From: Porticoccaceae bacterium
Lineage (GTDB): Bacteria; Pseudomonadota; Gammaproteobacteria; Pseudomonadales; Porticoccaceae
NCBI GenBank assembly: GCA_023228865.1
Contig: JALOAH010000025.1
Coordinates: 1-47,658 of the forward strand
Direction: 5' to 3'
Length of the DNA: 47,658 nt
Part shown: piece by piece, positions 16,808-25,917 of the stretch
Position numbering within the stretch: position 1 is the stretch's first letter
Layout of the letters: each line of letters begins with the position of its first letter
Translations under genes and position numbers: made by a program
The notes under the pieces: model-generated
Database searches by the model: none
The model's input: only the letters and a program-made list of their open reading frames with translations
What the model was told of the DNA's origin: nothing

Positions 16808-17636
16808 GGTTTTGCCGTCAGCGGCGCCTGCTGTCACCGTGATTATGCCGCCCCTGTACTGTGCCCCGGGATTTGCTGAACAGGGGCAGCAATTGGCCAG
16901 GGACAGCGGTGGTCAATTTCTCGGCGTATGGGATTCAGTGAAAAATATTGCCGAGCCATTAGTTATGTGGCTTGACGACACCGGTCTCAGTTTGCGTCAG
17001 ACCGGTCGCAAGGCAATGGGGCCTGTGCAGTGCGAGTTTGTTGCAGGTGAGGCGCGCCATCGCAGGCTCTATGGCGGCGGCAAATCCCAGGCCATCGCCA
17101 AGGCCGTGGGTATCAGGGACAGGCAGCGCCCCTATGTTGCAGACCTGACAGCAGGTATGGGCGGCGATGCCTGCGCCCTGGCGGGCTTGGGCTGTCGAGT
17201 GGTGATGGTGGAGCGTCACCCCGCCGTGGCCGAACTCCTCGCCGATGGCCTGCGCCGGGGCAATCTTGCCGCTGGGGAGGAGGGCGGTGAAGTAGCGGCG
17301 CTGATGGCGCGAATGTCCCTGGTAAAGACCTCGGCAACAGACTGGCTGCTATCTCTCGCGGACGCGGAATTTCCCGATGTGATTTATCTCGACCCCATGT
17401 TTCCCGAGCGACGCAAGTCCGCTCAGGTCAATAAAAACATGCAGATTTTTCAGCAGCTGGTGGGCGAAGATCTGGACGCCGATGGCTTGTTGCCCCTGGC
17501 GTTAACCAGAGCGCGCTACCGGGTCGTGGTGAAAAGACCCAGTCATGCGCCCTGGTTAAACGGCGAAAAGCCCGCAGTGACCCTGGCGGGGAAATCGGTG
17601 CGTTTTGATATTTACCCGTTGAAAAAAATGCCCTGA
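16800..17636 (+). CDS. rsmJ: 16S rRNA (guanine-1516-N2)-methyltransferase RsmJ
   Basis: SAM-dependent methyltransferase for G1516 of 16S rRNA. 278 aa from a GTG at 16800 inside the end of the OmpA-like gene; the family is about 250 aa, so an internal start such as the ATG at 16845 is possible. Diagnostic segments are RRLYGGGKSQAIAKAVG (about 87-103), the SAM loop VADLTAGMGGDA (113-124), and YLDPMFPERRKSA (about 198-210), the DPMFP motif being specific to this family. The C-terminal KRPSHAPWL also fits. It converges on dapE. Confidence 0.94.
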   Translation: MNEVLPSAAPAVTVIMPPLYCAPGFAEQGQQLARDSGGQFLGVWDSVKNIAEPLVMWLDDTGLSLRQTGRKAMGPVQCEFVAGEARHRRLYGGGKSQAIAKAVGIRDRQRPYVADLTAGMGGDACALAGLGCRVVMVERHPAVAELLADGLRRGNLAAGEEGGEVAALMARMSLVKTSATDWLLSLADAEFPDVIYLDPMFPERRKSAQVNKNMQIFQQLVGEDLDADGLLPLALTRARYRVVVKRPSHAPWLNGEKPAVTLAGKSVRFDIYPLKKMP

Positions 17637-17679
17637 GCTGCTCGCAGAAGAGGGCGATGGCGTCAGGTGAGCAGCTTTT
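17636..17679 (+). terminator. Possible terminator of rsmJ
   Basis: AGCTGCTC (17636-17643) pairs perfectly with GAGCAGCT (17669-17676) and is followed by a short T-run. The 25-nt loop is long and the right arm lies inside the end of the convergent dapE gene, so this is only a moderate candidate. Confidence 0.4.
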
Positions 17680-18799
17680 CCAGCAGGCGATGGTAAATCC
17701 CTGACAACTGTTCAAGACCAGCCACCGAGGTGTTTTCATTGACCTTGTGAATGCTGGCGTTAACAGGGCCGAGCTCAACCACCTGGGTGCCAAGGGGAGC
17801 GATAAAACGACCATCGGAGGTGCCTCCGGCCGTGGATAACTCGGTGTTCAGGCCGGTGATTTCGCGAATACTGTCGGCCACAGCGGCAACCAAATCCCCC
17901 TGTGCGGTGAGAAAAGGCTCACCGCTGAGATGCCAGTCAATGTCGTAATCGAGGTCGTGGCTGTCAAGAATGCGCATGGTTTTGGTTTGCAGCTCTTGCG
18001 CGGTCACTTCTGTTGAAAAGCGGAAATTGAACAATACCCGCACTTCCCCTGGAATCACATTGGTGGCACCGGTACCGCCGTTGATATTGGAAATCTGGAA
18101 ACTGGTGGCGGGGAAAAACTCATTGCCCCTGTCCCAAGTTTCCGCGCAGAGTTCCGCCAGCGCCGGGCTGACCCTGTGGATCGGGTTGTCGGCCAAGTGA
18201 GGGTAGGCCACATGTCCCTGCACCCCTTTGACCACAAGTTCCGCTCCCAGGGAACCGCGGCGGCCATTTTTGACCGTATCACCGCAGTACTCGCTGCTTG
18301 AGGGTTCCCCCACCAGGCACCAGTCGGGAATAAGATTTTGCTGTTTGAGCCACTCCACCACTTTGACGGTGCCGTTGACGGCAATGCCCTCTTCGTCGCT
18401 GGTGATCAGAAAGGCGATGCGGCCGCCGTGATTGGGATTGGTGGCGACAAAATTTTCGGTGGCGGTAATCATGGCAGCGAGGGAGCCTTTCATATCGGCG
18501 GCTCCGCGCCCGTAGAGAATCCCGTCCCTGATGACGGGTTCAAACGGGGGTGTTTGCCAGTGACGGGCATCGCCACTGGGCACCACGTCGGTATGACCGG
18601 CGAAACAGAAAATCGGCCCCTCTTCGCCGCGTATCGCCCAAAAATTGTGGACATCCCCAAAAGGCAGTTTGGTAACGGTAAAACCCGCTGCCTGCAGGCG
18701 GGAGATCATCAGTTCCTGGCAGCCGGCGTCTTCCGGAGTGATGGATTGTCTTTTGATCAGATCGCAGGCCAGGTTAACAGTTGCTGATGGGGTGGACAT
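17663..18799 (-). CDS. dapE: Succinyl-diaminopimelate desuccinylase
   Basis: Zinc-dependent M20 hydrolase releasing LL-diaminopimelate from its N-succinyl form. 378 aa, the typical length. Metal ligands and catalytic residues appear as [12 protein letters not shown] (about 66-77), GRGAADMKG (97-105), the SDEEG segment (133-137) with the general-base Glu, and GGTSDGRF near residue 325. GGGAGAAG-like sequence upstream (GGGAGAAGCC) is a good ribosome binding site. dapD and yffB lie upstream on the same strand, so the succinylase branch of lysine/DAP synthesis is clustered here. Confidence 0.98.
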   Translation of the reverse strand: MSTPSATVNLACDLIKRQSITPEDAGCQELMISRLQAAGFTVTKLPFGDVHNFWAIRGEEGPIFCFAGHTDVVPSGDARHWQTPPFEPVIRDGILYGRGAADMKGSLAAMITATENFVATNPNHGGRIAFLITSDEEGIAVNGTVKVVEWLKQQNLIPDWCLVGEPSSSEYCGDTVKNGRRGSLGAELVVKGVQGHVAYPHLADNPIHRVSPALAELCAETWDRGNEFFPATSFQISNINGGTGATNVIPGEVRVLFNFRFSTEVTAQELQTKTMRILDSHDLDYDIDWHLSGEPFLTAQGDLVAAVADSIREITGLNTELSTAGGTSDGRFIAPLGTQVVELGPVNASIHKVNENTSVAGLEQLSGIYHRLLEKLLT

Positions 18800-18937
18800 G
18801 GCTTCTCCCGGAGTGGCTGTTTTAAGTGTAGTGCAAACTAATGCGCCCGCTTAAAGCGGGTGCCTATTACCCCGGCGGTCTTTGTTGCCGTGGTAATAGA
18901 CTGTTTTGCAACGGATTCCCAACCGATTGAACACCGT

Positions 18938-19972
18938 TTAATTGTTGGCGTGCAAGGCTTCGTTGAGTTCGATTGCCGTCCGGTTGGTGAGACATTCCAC
19001 GGCGCCAGTGGTGGAGTTGCGCCGAAACAGGAGGTCGTTTTTTCCCGCCAGATCACGGGCCTTGGTTTCGCCCGCCACCTGGCGTTTGTCGTCGAGCATC
19101 ACAACCTTGGTGCCAGCGGTAATGTACAGACCAGCCTCTACCGTGCAGCGATCCCCGAGGGGAATACCGATGCCAGCGTTGGCGCCAATGAGACACTCCC
19201 TGCCCACAGAAATAATGATATTGCCGCCTCCGGACAATGTGCCCATGGTGGAGCAGCCGCCCCCCAAATCGGAGCCGGCGCCGACAAAGACACCGGCAGA
19301 AATGCGGCCTTCCACCATGCTCGGCCCTTCGGTGCCGGCATTAAAGTTGACAAAACCCTCGTGCATGATGGTGGTTCCCTCGCCGAGGTAGGCGCCGAGG
19401 CGCACTCTGGCGGTATCGGCGATACGGACACCTTTGGGCACCACGTAGTCGGTCATTTTCGGAAACTTATCGACACAATCCACGGACAGGGTTTTGCCTT
19501 TGAGCCGTGTTTCAAAGCGTTTTTGCGCCAGCTCGTCGAGATCCACGGCGCCCTTGCTGGTCCAGGCCACATTGGGCAGCACGGCGAACATGCCATCAAG
19601 GCAGATATTGTGGGGTTTGACCAGGCGGTGGGAGATCAGATGCAGCTTGAGATAGACTTCCGGCACCGATTCGGGCTTGCTGTCGCTGGCCAGCATCACC
19701 AGCACCGGCGGTTTTTCGCTGTCGGTCATTGCGCCGGCAATTGCCGCCAGATCGTATTCATCCGCTTCGCGCAGGGATTCACAAATGGCCTTGAGCTGTT
19801 TGTGACTGAGGGCGATAACCCGGTTGTTGTCGCTATTATCGACAACATCGCAAATGGCATTGACCAGGTTGGCGCTGGGGTTGAGCAGTGGTCCTGGATA
19901 GTAGACCTCAAGCCACTCTCCTTTGCTGTTTTGTGTGCCTATGCCCAGGCCGAGGCTGTGTAGTGCGGTCAT
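18938..19972 (-). CDS. dapD: Tetrahydrodipicolinate N-succinyltransferase, long (Pseudomonas/actinobacterial) type
   Basis: Transfers succinyl from succinyl-CoA to tetrahydrodipicolinate. The 344 aa length and N-terminus (TALHSLGLGIGTQ) match the longer DapD class seen in Pseudomonas, not the 274 aa E. coli form. The C-terminal half is a left-handed beta-helix of hexapeptide repeats (about 180-290: VRLGAYLGEGTTIMHEG, then GRISAGVFVGAGSDLGGG and ECLIGANAGIGIPLGD). GGAG precedes the start at a good distance. It is separated from dapE by 138 bp that include a CCCGC/GCGGG hairpin with no T-run near 18845-18860. Confidence 0.97.
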   Translation of the reverse strand: MTALHSLGLGIGTQNSKGEWLEVYYPGPLLNPSANLVNAICDVVDNSDNNRVIALSHKQLKAICESLREADEYDLAAIAGAMTDSEKPPVLVMLASDSKPESVPEVYLKLHLISHRLVKPHNICLDGMFAVLPNVAWTSKGAVDLDELAQKRFETRLKGKTLSVDCVDKFPKMTDYVVPKGVRIADTARVRLGAYLGEGTTIMHEGFVNFNAGTEGPSMVEGRISAGVFVGAGSDLGGGCSTMGTLSGGGNIIISVGRECLIGANAGIGIPLGDRCTVEAGLYITAGTKVVMLDDKRQVAGETKARDLAGKNDLLFRRNSTTGAVECLTNRTAIELNEALHANN

Positions 19973-20128
19973 TCATCGTCTCCGGTAAATCAAAACCCTG
20001 TAAAAATGCATGATGACACTTTTACGCGGTTCCAAGGTTAAAAAAATCAGGATCAAAGCGTAAAGGAAGCGCTGGTCAATGCCATTCCCGCCTGTATCCA
20101 AAGGTGGAATCCCATTAACCAAGCTTCA

Positions 20129-20473
20129 CTAAAGGTTAAAAAACGTTTTGTAGCCGCTGTCGCTGAATCCCGCAAGCATTTTGCCGTTATTGTCGAGGAT
20201 CGGGCGCTTCGCCAGGGTGGGGTGGGCAACCAGCAGGCCTGGAATCATTTTTTCGTCAACAGCGTTGCGCAGTTCTGGGTCGAGGTTTTTCCAGGTGGTG
20301 CTGCGCCTGTTGACCAGGATTTCGGCCTGGAGGCCAGCGAGCCATTGGCGCACGGTGGCTTCATCGAGACCATCACGGCGCAGGTCGTGGAAACTGTAGT
20401 CGATATTGTGTTGAGCCAGCCACTGGCGGGCTTTTTTGACTGTATCGCAATTACTGATGCCGTATAGTTTCAC
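20129..20473 (-). CDS. yffB: ArsC/Spx-family reductase-like protein (YffB)
   Basis: 114 aa thioredoxin-fold protein of the ArsC family. It starts at GTG and has a single Cys in YGISNCDTVKKARQWL (Cys9) at the redox position, with the family's KRPILDN segment near residue 89. Arsenate reductase activity is doubtful; E. coli YffB is adjacent to dapE and the same association with dap genes holds here (156 bp upstream of dapD, same strand). A glutathione-linked thiol role has been suggested for the family, not for this protein. Confidence 0.9.
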   Translation of the reverse strand: MKLYGISNCDTVKKARQWLAQHNIDYSFHDLRRDGLDEATVRQWLAGLQAEILVNRRSTTWKNLDPELRNAVDEKMIPGLLVAHPTLAKRPILDNNGKMLAGFSDSGYKTFFNL

Positions 20474-20512
20474 AGATTTACCCGGAATATGCGTCCGTCA
20501 TGCCGTTGACAT

Positions 20513-20538
20513 CTACGGAGTGTTTTATGACTCTGTAG
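20513..20538. repeat. Short hairpin in yffB|sixA intergenic region
   Basis: CTACGGAGT, an 8-nt loop, then ACTCTGTAG (one G-T pair). It lies 37 bp before the larger REPIN-like element and may be an unrelated or decayed partner of it. Confidence 0.5.
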
Positions 20539-20574
20539 TACTTTTTCAATTTGATTTTGTTTTATGGAGCTGCC

Positions 20575-20638
20575 TTCGCCAGCAGGGCTGGCTCCTACAA
20601 GTCAATGATTTTTCAGTAGGAGTCAGCCCTGCCGACGA
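20575..20638. repeat. REPIN-like inverted pair of REP sequences
   Basis: The left arm (20575-20598) ends GGGCTGGCTCCTAC and the right arm (20616-20638) begins GTAGGAGTCAGCCC; the arms are imperfect reverse complements over about 23 bp with a 17-bp spacer. GTAGGAG at the head of each arm, facing inward, is the same head seen in Pseudomonas REP elements, which occur as doublets (REPINs) spread by a RAYT transposase. I see no other copy in this window and no RAYT gene. Confidence 0.75.
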
Positions 20639-20725
20639 TGCCTGAAGATTCTTCATGACAGACAATATCAAATTGAAGCAACGCTAGAATAGCAAAATCG
20701 TCGCTCTAATTCACAGGAGAATCCC

Positions 20726-21232
20726 TTGAAGCAGCTCGTGCTCATTCGCCACGCCAAATCCTCCTGGAAGGACCCGGCTCTTTCCGATCTCATGCGCCCC
20801 CTCAAAAAACGGGGGGAGCGGGACGCCAGAGAAATGGCGAAGCGCTTCAATGCCCTGGGGTTGAATGTTGACAGGGTGCTGATGAGCCCAGCCCTGCGGG
20901 CTGTTCAAACTCTGGATACCATGGCCGCTGAAAGTGGTTTTGGCCGCGATGTCAGTGAAATCGTTCCGGATCTTTATACCTTCAGCTATGAAGCTATCAT
21001 GCTTTATCTCAAAGAGTTGAGCGATGATTTTACCTCCGTTGCCGTTGTTGGCCACAACCCCGCAGTGACGGATCTGGTGAATTTTCTCGCCCTGGAAGAA
21101 ATTGCCAATATTCCCACCTGCGGTATAGTTGTTCTCAGCCTGAATATAGAAAAATGGAGCAAAATCCGCGCCGGCAGCGCCACCATCAGCTATTACGATT
21201 ATCCAAAAAATGACGTGGATATGGATATTTGA
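20726..21232 (+). CDS. sixA: SixA-like phosphohistidine phosphatase
   Basis: Histidine phosphatase superfamily protein, 168 aa. The catalytic RHAK motif is at residues 8-11 (His9), with the second conserved His in VVGHNPAV near residue 113 and a conserved SPALRAVQT segment near 55. In E. coli SixA dephosphorylates HPr-like and histidine phosphotransfer proteins. The start is TTG at 20726, supported by AGGAG at 20715-20719 six bases upstream, and no better ATG precedes it. The RimB-RimK gene follows after 164 bp. Confidence 0.92.
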   Translation: MKQLVLIRHAKSSWKDPALSDLMRPLKKRGERDAREMAKRFNALGLNVDRVLMSPALRAVQTLDTMAAESGFGRDVSEIVPDLYTFSYEAIMLYLKELSDDFTSVAVVGHNPAVTDLVNFLALEEIANIPTCGIVVLSLNIEKWSKIRAGSATISYYDYPKNDVDMDI

Positions 21233-21396
21233 GCGCTATTGCAGCGGTTTGTAAAAAATATTGCTGTTTCCAGAGTTCAACCCGATAATCCGCGCTCGGC
21301 GGGGCTGCTGTTGCTTGCGAAAACCCTCAACGGCGGTTGCCGTTCACAGGGAGCTCAGCAGACTCCGGGGGGCACAATAAACGCGAAAGGCAGGCT

Positions 21397-22809
21397 ATGG
21401 CAATCACAGAGGCAGACAGGTTTATTGTTGGCAATCAGGAGTGGTGCAAGCTCCAGGGGCTAGCCATTCCCGCCATTAAGGTGAGGGTGGATTCCGGCGC
21501 CAAAACCTCGTCAATACACGCCTTTAATATCAAATCCTTTGTCAGGGATGGCCTGCCCTGGGTATCTTTCGACGTTCACCCACTGCAAAAAAACCGCAAG
21601 GTGGTTGTGTCCTGCGAGGCGCCGGTGGTGGATCGCCGCACCGTGCGCAGCTCTACCGGTGAAGCCGAGAAGCGCCATGTCATTCGCACGCCCATGACCA
21701 TTGGCGGCCGCACCTGGGAGATAGAAGTCACCCTCACCAACCGGGATTCCATGGGCTTTCGCATGCTGCTGGGGCGGGAGGCCATGGTGGGTCGCATACT
21801 GGTGGATCCGGATTCCAGCTTCCTCCTTGGCGAAATCAGCAAGGCGATGCTGCGCAAATACTATGACCGGGCTGAACCCAGCAAAAGCGGTTTGAAAATA
21901 GCCGTGCTTGCCAGCAATCCCGAGTTGTACAGTAATGAGCGCCTTATGGAGGCGGGCAGGGAGCAGGGGCACGAGATGATGTTTCTCAATATTCGTCACT
22001 GCTACATGCGCCTAGATGCGGATACGCCGGAAGTGCATTACCGGGGTGGCACGGTGATTCGCGATCTCGATGCCATAATTCCGCGTATTCGCCCGAGCAT
22101 GACCCGTTACGGCTGCTCACTGCTGCGCCAGTTTGAAACCATGGGCGTCTACTGCCAGAACGATGGCAGCGCTATCGCCAAATCCAGGGACAAACTGATA
22201 TCACTGCAGGCGCTTCTCGATGGCGGCATGAACATACCTGTCACCGGTTTTGCCCATTCCCCTCTGGATACTCAGGATCTCATCGGCATGGTGGGCGGCG
22301 CGCCCTTGATCGTAAAGCTGCTGGAGGGTACCCAGGGGAGAGGCGTGGTGCTGGCGGAAACCAACAAAGCGGCCGAGAGCGTTATTAACGCCTTCAAAAG
22401 CCTCAATGCCAACATTCTTGTCCAGGAGTTCATCAAGGAGGCCAAGGGCAAGGACATTCGCTGCTTTGTGATCAACGGCAAAGTGGTTGCCTCCATTGAA
22501 CGGGCTGCGGCTCCCGGAGAATTTCGCGCCAATATTCACCAGGGCGGCAAAGCGTCTTTGATCAAGATAACGCCGGAAGAGCGTCGCATTGCCGTCAAGG
22601 CCGCCAAAGCCATGAACCTTGCTGTCGCCGGTATTGACTTGATTCGCTCATCAAAAGGCCCCCTGCTATTGGAGGTCAATTCTTCTCCGGGGCTTGAAGG
22701 AATAGAGGCCGCCACCGGCATGGATATAGCGGCGTTGATGATCACAGCAATCGAGAATAAGTTGGGCTGGAAACACGAAAAAAAGCACTTAGCACTGTCT
22801 GCGGATTGA
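21397..22809 (+). CDS. RimB-like protease fused to RimK-like alpha-L-glutamate ligase
   Basis: 471 aa from the ATG at 21397 (AAAGG upstream). Residues about 8-145 match the retropepsin-like 'ATP-dependent zinc protease' family (RimB type), with the aspartyl-protease-like motif [14 protein letters not shown] near residues 27-40 and a second conserved block [10 protein letters not shown]. Residues about 165-465 are a RimK ATP-grasp ligase, with [36 protein letters not shown] and [15 protein letters not shown] at the ATP/Mg site. In Pseudomonas, RimK adds glutamates to ribosomal protein S6 and RimB trims them. Here both activities would sit in one chain. Its 3' end overlaps the convergent antiporter gene by 21 bp. 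Confidence 0.92.
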   Translation: MAITEADRFIVGNQEWCKLQGLAIPAIKVRVDSGAKTSSIHAFNIKSFVRDGLPWVSFDVHPLQKNRKVVVSCEAPVVDRRTVRSSTGEAEKRHVIRTPMTIGGRTWEIEVTLTNRDSMGFRMLLGREAMVGRILVDPDSSFLLGEISKAMLRKYYDRAEPSKSGLKIAVLASNPELYSNERLMEAGREQGHEMMFLNIRHCYMRLDADTPEVHYRGGTVIRDLDAIIPRIRPSMTRYGCSLLRQFETMGVYCQNDGSAIAKSRDKLISLQALLDGGMNIPVTGFAHSPLDTQDLIGMVGGAPLIVKLLEGTQGRGVVLAETNKAAESVINAFKSLNANILVQEFIKEAKGKDIRCFVINGKVVASIERAAAPGEFRANIHQGGKASLIKITPEERRIAVKAAKAMNLAVAGIDLIRSSKGPLLLEVNSSPGLEGIEAATGMDIAALMITAIENKLGWKHEKKHLALSAD

Positions 22810-23940
22810 AAGTTTAGTGGCCACAGGGCCAAAAAACTCGAAAACCACCGTAGAGGCCAGTGTTACTGTTAGCAGCAGGTCACCAATTGCAGGCAATGCC
22901 TGGCTGGCAGTGAGGGCGAGCGCCACGGCAACGCCAGCCTGGGGCAAAAGCGCAAAGCCCATCCATGCGCCTTTCTGCGGAGATTCCTTGATCAGGATGC
23001 TGGTGATGGCGCCGCCGCTCAGCTTCCCCGCCAGGCGCAACACGCAATACGCCAATGTCAGCACGCCGCCGAGCAACAGCGTGGTCATCTCCAGTGATGC
23101 CCCGGCAAGGATAAAAAACATCAGCAAAAACGGCCATTCAATGCCTTCAATGGCGTGAAAGGGGCGGTTGTGATGTTTGGCCAGGTTGGCCACTGTCGCA
23201 CCCATGACAATCGCTGCCAGCAAGTGTGACACTTCAAATTTAAAGGCGAGCCCCGCGCACAAAAACACCAAACCCAGAGCCTCCACCAGGGTTGGCTCCC
23301 CTGAACAAATGCGACCGGTGAGATAAGCCATGGGCAGACCAATGGCAACCCCAAGAATAATGGCGCCGAAAATTTCCCATAGCCCGGTTATCAGCATTGA
23401 ACCGCCATTGGCGACGCCTGCGCCTGTGGCGACAACCAGGCAAAAACTGAAAATCAACAGTCCCCAGGCGTCGTCGAGGGCGACAATGCCGGTGAGGGTT
23501 TTTCCCGTGGGGCTGTGTTGTTGATGCTGTTCAACAAGCACAGAGGCCGTGGCCGCAGGATCCGTGGCAGTGGCAATTCCGGCCAATAAGATGGCGACGG
23601 GCAGAGGTTGCCCCAGTGCCAGTAAACCGGCAAAAACAATGGTAAAGGTGCCCAGGGCAACACCCACCGACAAAGAAAAAATGCGGATGCCCTGTTCCCT
23701 CAAAACCGGTAATGTCAGGGCGCCGCCCATAAGAAAACCGAGCATCACCAGGGCGATGTTGGAGACAACCGGAAACCACAGCGCTCTGTTATGGGCAAAC
23801 AAATCCAGTCCTGAAGGACCAATGCCGATACCAATCACAATCAGCAGTGTGACACTGGGAACGGCAGTTTTGAGTCCCAGCCAGTAGGCGCCAAGTCCCA
23901 GCAGAAACAGTATTGCCAATGTGATAAAAAAATCGTCCAT
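22789..23940 (-). CDS. Cation:proton antiporter (CPA2/Kef-type membrane domain)
   Basis: 383 aa integral membrane protein with about eleven hydrophobic segments covering nearly the whole length, a Na+/H+ exchanger family protein. The [13 protein letters not shown] segment (about residue 125) corresponds to the conserved Asp region of CPA antiporters, and ALDDAWGLL (about 155) supplies a second acidic pair. It has no C-terminal RCK/TrkA-N domain, unlike full KefB/KefC. Ion selectivity is not predictable. It overlaps the RimB-RimK gene tail to tail. Confidence 0.9.
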   Translation of the reverse strand: MDDFFITLAILFLLGLGAYWLGLKTAVPSVTLLIVIGIGIGPSGLDLFAHNRALWFPVVSNIALVMLGFLMGGALTLPVLREQGIRIFSLSVGVALGTFTIVFAGLLALGQPLPVAILLAGIATATDPAATASVLVEQHQQHSPTGKTLTGIVALDDAWGLLIFSFCLVVATGAGVANGGSMLITGLWEIFGAIILGVAIGLPMAYLTGRICSGEPTLVEALGLVFLCAGLAFKFEVSHLLAAIVMGATVANLAKHHNRPFHAIEGIEWPFLLMFFILAGASLEMTTLLLGGVLTLAYCVLRLAGKLSGGAITSILIKESPQKGAWMGFALLPQAGVAVALALTASQALPAIGDLLLTVTLASTVVFEFFGPVATKLSIRRQC

Positions 23941-24098
23941 AGGGCTTATTCTGGTTTAAATCGACAGGCGCGACAATTTTTTTGTTCTCTTTGTTGGCGG
24001 GGTTTGATATGGCTCAGAAAACAGACCGAAAGACAGCAGACGTTGACGGCAGGTTATAGTAGCCTTGCAATAACTAAAAAAGTGTAAAGGCGTTGACT

Positions 24099-25250
24099 AT
24101 GAGAGGGTGGATTGTTACAGGCGCCATTGTTGTCGTTGCCGCAGCGGCAATTTACCTGCTGTCGCGGCCGGAGCGCATCGAGATCACCCTAGCTCCGGTG
24201 GAACGGGGAACGGTGGAGCGCACGGTGGCCAATACCAGGGCGGGTACTATTGAAGCCTGCAAGCGCTCGAAGTTGTCCCTGCCCATTGGCGGTCAGATCA
24301 ATGATCTGCTGGTGAAAGAGGGGGATCATGTCAAGGAGGATCAGCTGCTGATCACTATCTGGAACCTGGATCGCAAGGCGAGGGTGGCTGAGGCTGGCGC
24401 TGCGGTGAATTCCGCCCTTCGCGAACGTGAAAGCCAGTGCGTTACAGCCCGTTCCGACACTCGCGAGGCGAAGCGCTTTACGCGCCTGGCGCAGGAAAAA
24501 TTAGTGGCGGCGGATATTGCTGACCAGGCACAGGCGAAAGCCGAGGCCAGTGCCGCCCGCTGCGAATCGATGAAAGCAAAAGAGCTTCAGGCGCAGGCGA
24601 ATCTGGAGGTGGCGGAAGCGGTTTTGGCGCAGACGGAACTGCGGGCGCCTTTTGATGGCATTGTCGCCGAAGTCACAGGCAAAATCGGTGAGTACGCCAC
24701 ACCTTCGCCACCGGGGGTTCCCACGCCCCCGGCTATCGATTTGATTACCGATGATTGCCACTATATTTCGGCGCCAATCGACGAGGTGGACGCTTCGGAA
24801 ATTGTCGTCAATCTGCCAGTTAGAGTGACTCTGGATGCGTTTCGCGATCGCGAGTTTGCCGGCGTGGTCACTCGAATCTCCCCCTATGTGCTGGATCTGG
24901 AAAAACAGGCGCGAACCGTTGAGGTGGAGGCCAACTTTGTTGATCTTGATGAGTCTGTCCACCTCCTCGCGGGATACAGCGCCGATATGGAAATCATCCT
25001 TGAAACCCGCAACAACACATTGCGATTGCCTTCGGAGCTGATTCTCGACAGCAACTACGTGCTGGTAATTAATGCGTCCGGCTACCTGGAAAAACGTAAA
25101 ATTACCCTGGGTGTTGCCAATTGGCGCTATACGGAAATTACTGCTGGTTTGGTGGAGGGGGAAAAAGTGGTTGCCAATATCGGTGCCGCCGGTGTGGTGG
25201 CAGGCGCCAGAGCCGTGGTCGGCAAGCAGGGCGATGATGGCGATCATTGA
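24099..25250 (+). CDS. ABC/RND-type periplasmic adaptor (HlyD/MacA family)
   Basis: Membrane fusion protein of an efflux complex. The ATG at 24099 (AAAGG at 24086) gives 383 aa. One N-terminal transmembrane anchor lies at residues 4-21, then a lipoyl-like half-motif (LPIGGQINDLLVKEGDHVK), a helical hairpin of about 80 residues rich in Ala, Glu and Arg, the returning lipoyl part (LRAPFDGIVAEVTGK), and beta-barrel and membrane-proximal domains. Four genes follow tightly: ATPase and two permeases. The arrangement is MacA-like; substrate is unknown. Confidence 0.92.
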   Translation: MRGWIVTGAIVVVAAAAIYLLSRPERIEITLAPVERGTVERTVANTRAGTIEACKRSKLSLPIGGQINDLLVKEGDHVKEDQLLITIWNLDRKARVAEAGAAVNSALRERESQCVTARSDTREAKRFTRLAQEKLVAADIADQAQAKAEASAARCESMKAKELQAQANLEVAEAVLAQTELRAPFDGIVAEVTGKIGEYATPSPPGVPTPPAIDLITDDCHYISAPIDEVDASEIVVNLPVRVTLDAFRDREFAGVVTRISPYVLDLEKQARTVEVEANFVDLDESVHLLAGYSADMEIILETRNNTLRLPSELILDSNYVLVINASGYLEKRKITLGVANWRYTEITAGLVEGEKVVANIGAAGVVAGARAVVGKQGDDGDH

Positions 25251-25917
25251 ATTGCGCGGTGTCGGCAAAACCTATGTCATGGGCGGTGAGCCGCTGCGGG
25301 CATTGCGGGATCTCAACCTGGACATCGACGCGGGCGAGTACATTTCCATCATGGGGCCGTCCGGCTCCGGAAAATCGACGCTGTTGAATATGGTCGGACT
25401 TTTGGATCGCCCCGATAGCGGCAGCTATAGGCTCAATGCCGTGGCTACCGAACACCTGGATGAGGAGCGCAGAGCCGCACTGCGGCGGGACAATATCGGC
25501 TTTATTTTTCAGGCGTTTCATCTTATTAATCGCCTCAGCGCCTACGAAAATGTCGAACTGCCCATGGTGCTGGCGGGCATGCCCGCGACAAAGCGGCGTC
25601 AGGCGGTGGAAAACGTGCTTGAGCTGGTGGGGCTGGCAGACCGCATGAGCCATCGCCCCGGGCAACTTTCCGGCGGTCAGTTGCAGCGGGTCGCCATTGC
25701 CCGCGCCATCGTCATGAAGCCAAAAATTCTCCTGGCGGATGAACCCACCGGCAATCTCGATCAGGCCTCTGGCCAGGATATTGTTGAGGTTATTGAACGG
25801 CTCAATGGTGAGGGCATTACTCTGATTGTGGTCACCCACGACGCCAGTCTCGGCAGTCGCGCGCGGCGGCGTATTCGCATGGTGGATGGCGCCATAGCCA
25901 TGGACTCGGGGGCATAA
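25237..25917 (+). CDS. ABC transporter ATP-binding protein (MacB/LolD type)
   Basis: 226 aa nucleotide-binding subunit. Walker A GPSGSGKST is at residues 40-48, Q-loop in FIFQAFHLI (89-97), ABC signature LSGGQ (144-148), Walker B ILLADEP (164-170) and the H-loop in VVTHDA. The LNxVGLLDRP segment after Walker A is typical of the MacB/LolD/FtsE subfamily. It overlaps the adaptor gene by 14 bp; AGGG at 25228-25231 favours the ATG at 25237 over that at 25234. The downstream permease overlaps its stop by one base. Confidence 0.95.
   Translation: MAIIELRGVGKTYVMGGEPLRALRDLNLDIDAGEYISIMGPSGSGKSTLLNMVGLLDRPDSGSYRLNAVATEHLDEERRAALRRDNIGFIFQAFHLINRLSAYENVELPMVLAGMPATKRRQAVENVLELVGLADRMSHRPGQLSGGQLQRVAIARAIVMKPKILLADEPTGNLDQASGQDIVEVIERLNGEGITLIVVTHDASLGSRARRRIRMVDGAIAMDSGA

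Noticed and set aside
18860..19963. Plus-strand frame of 367 codons opposite dapD
   Set aside because: Shadow of dapD, which has clear hexapeptide repeats on the minus strand.
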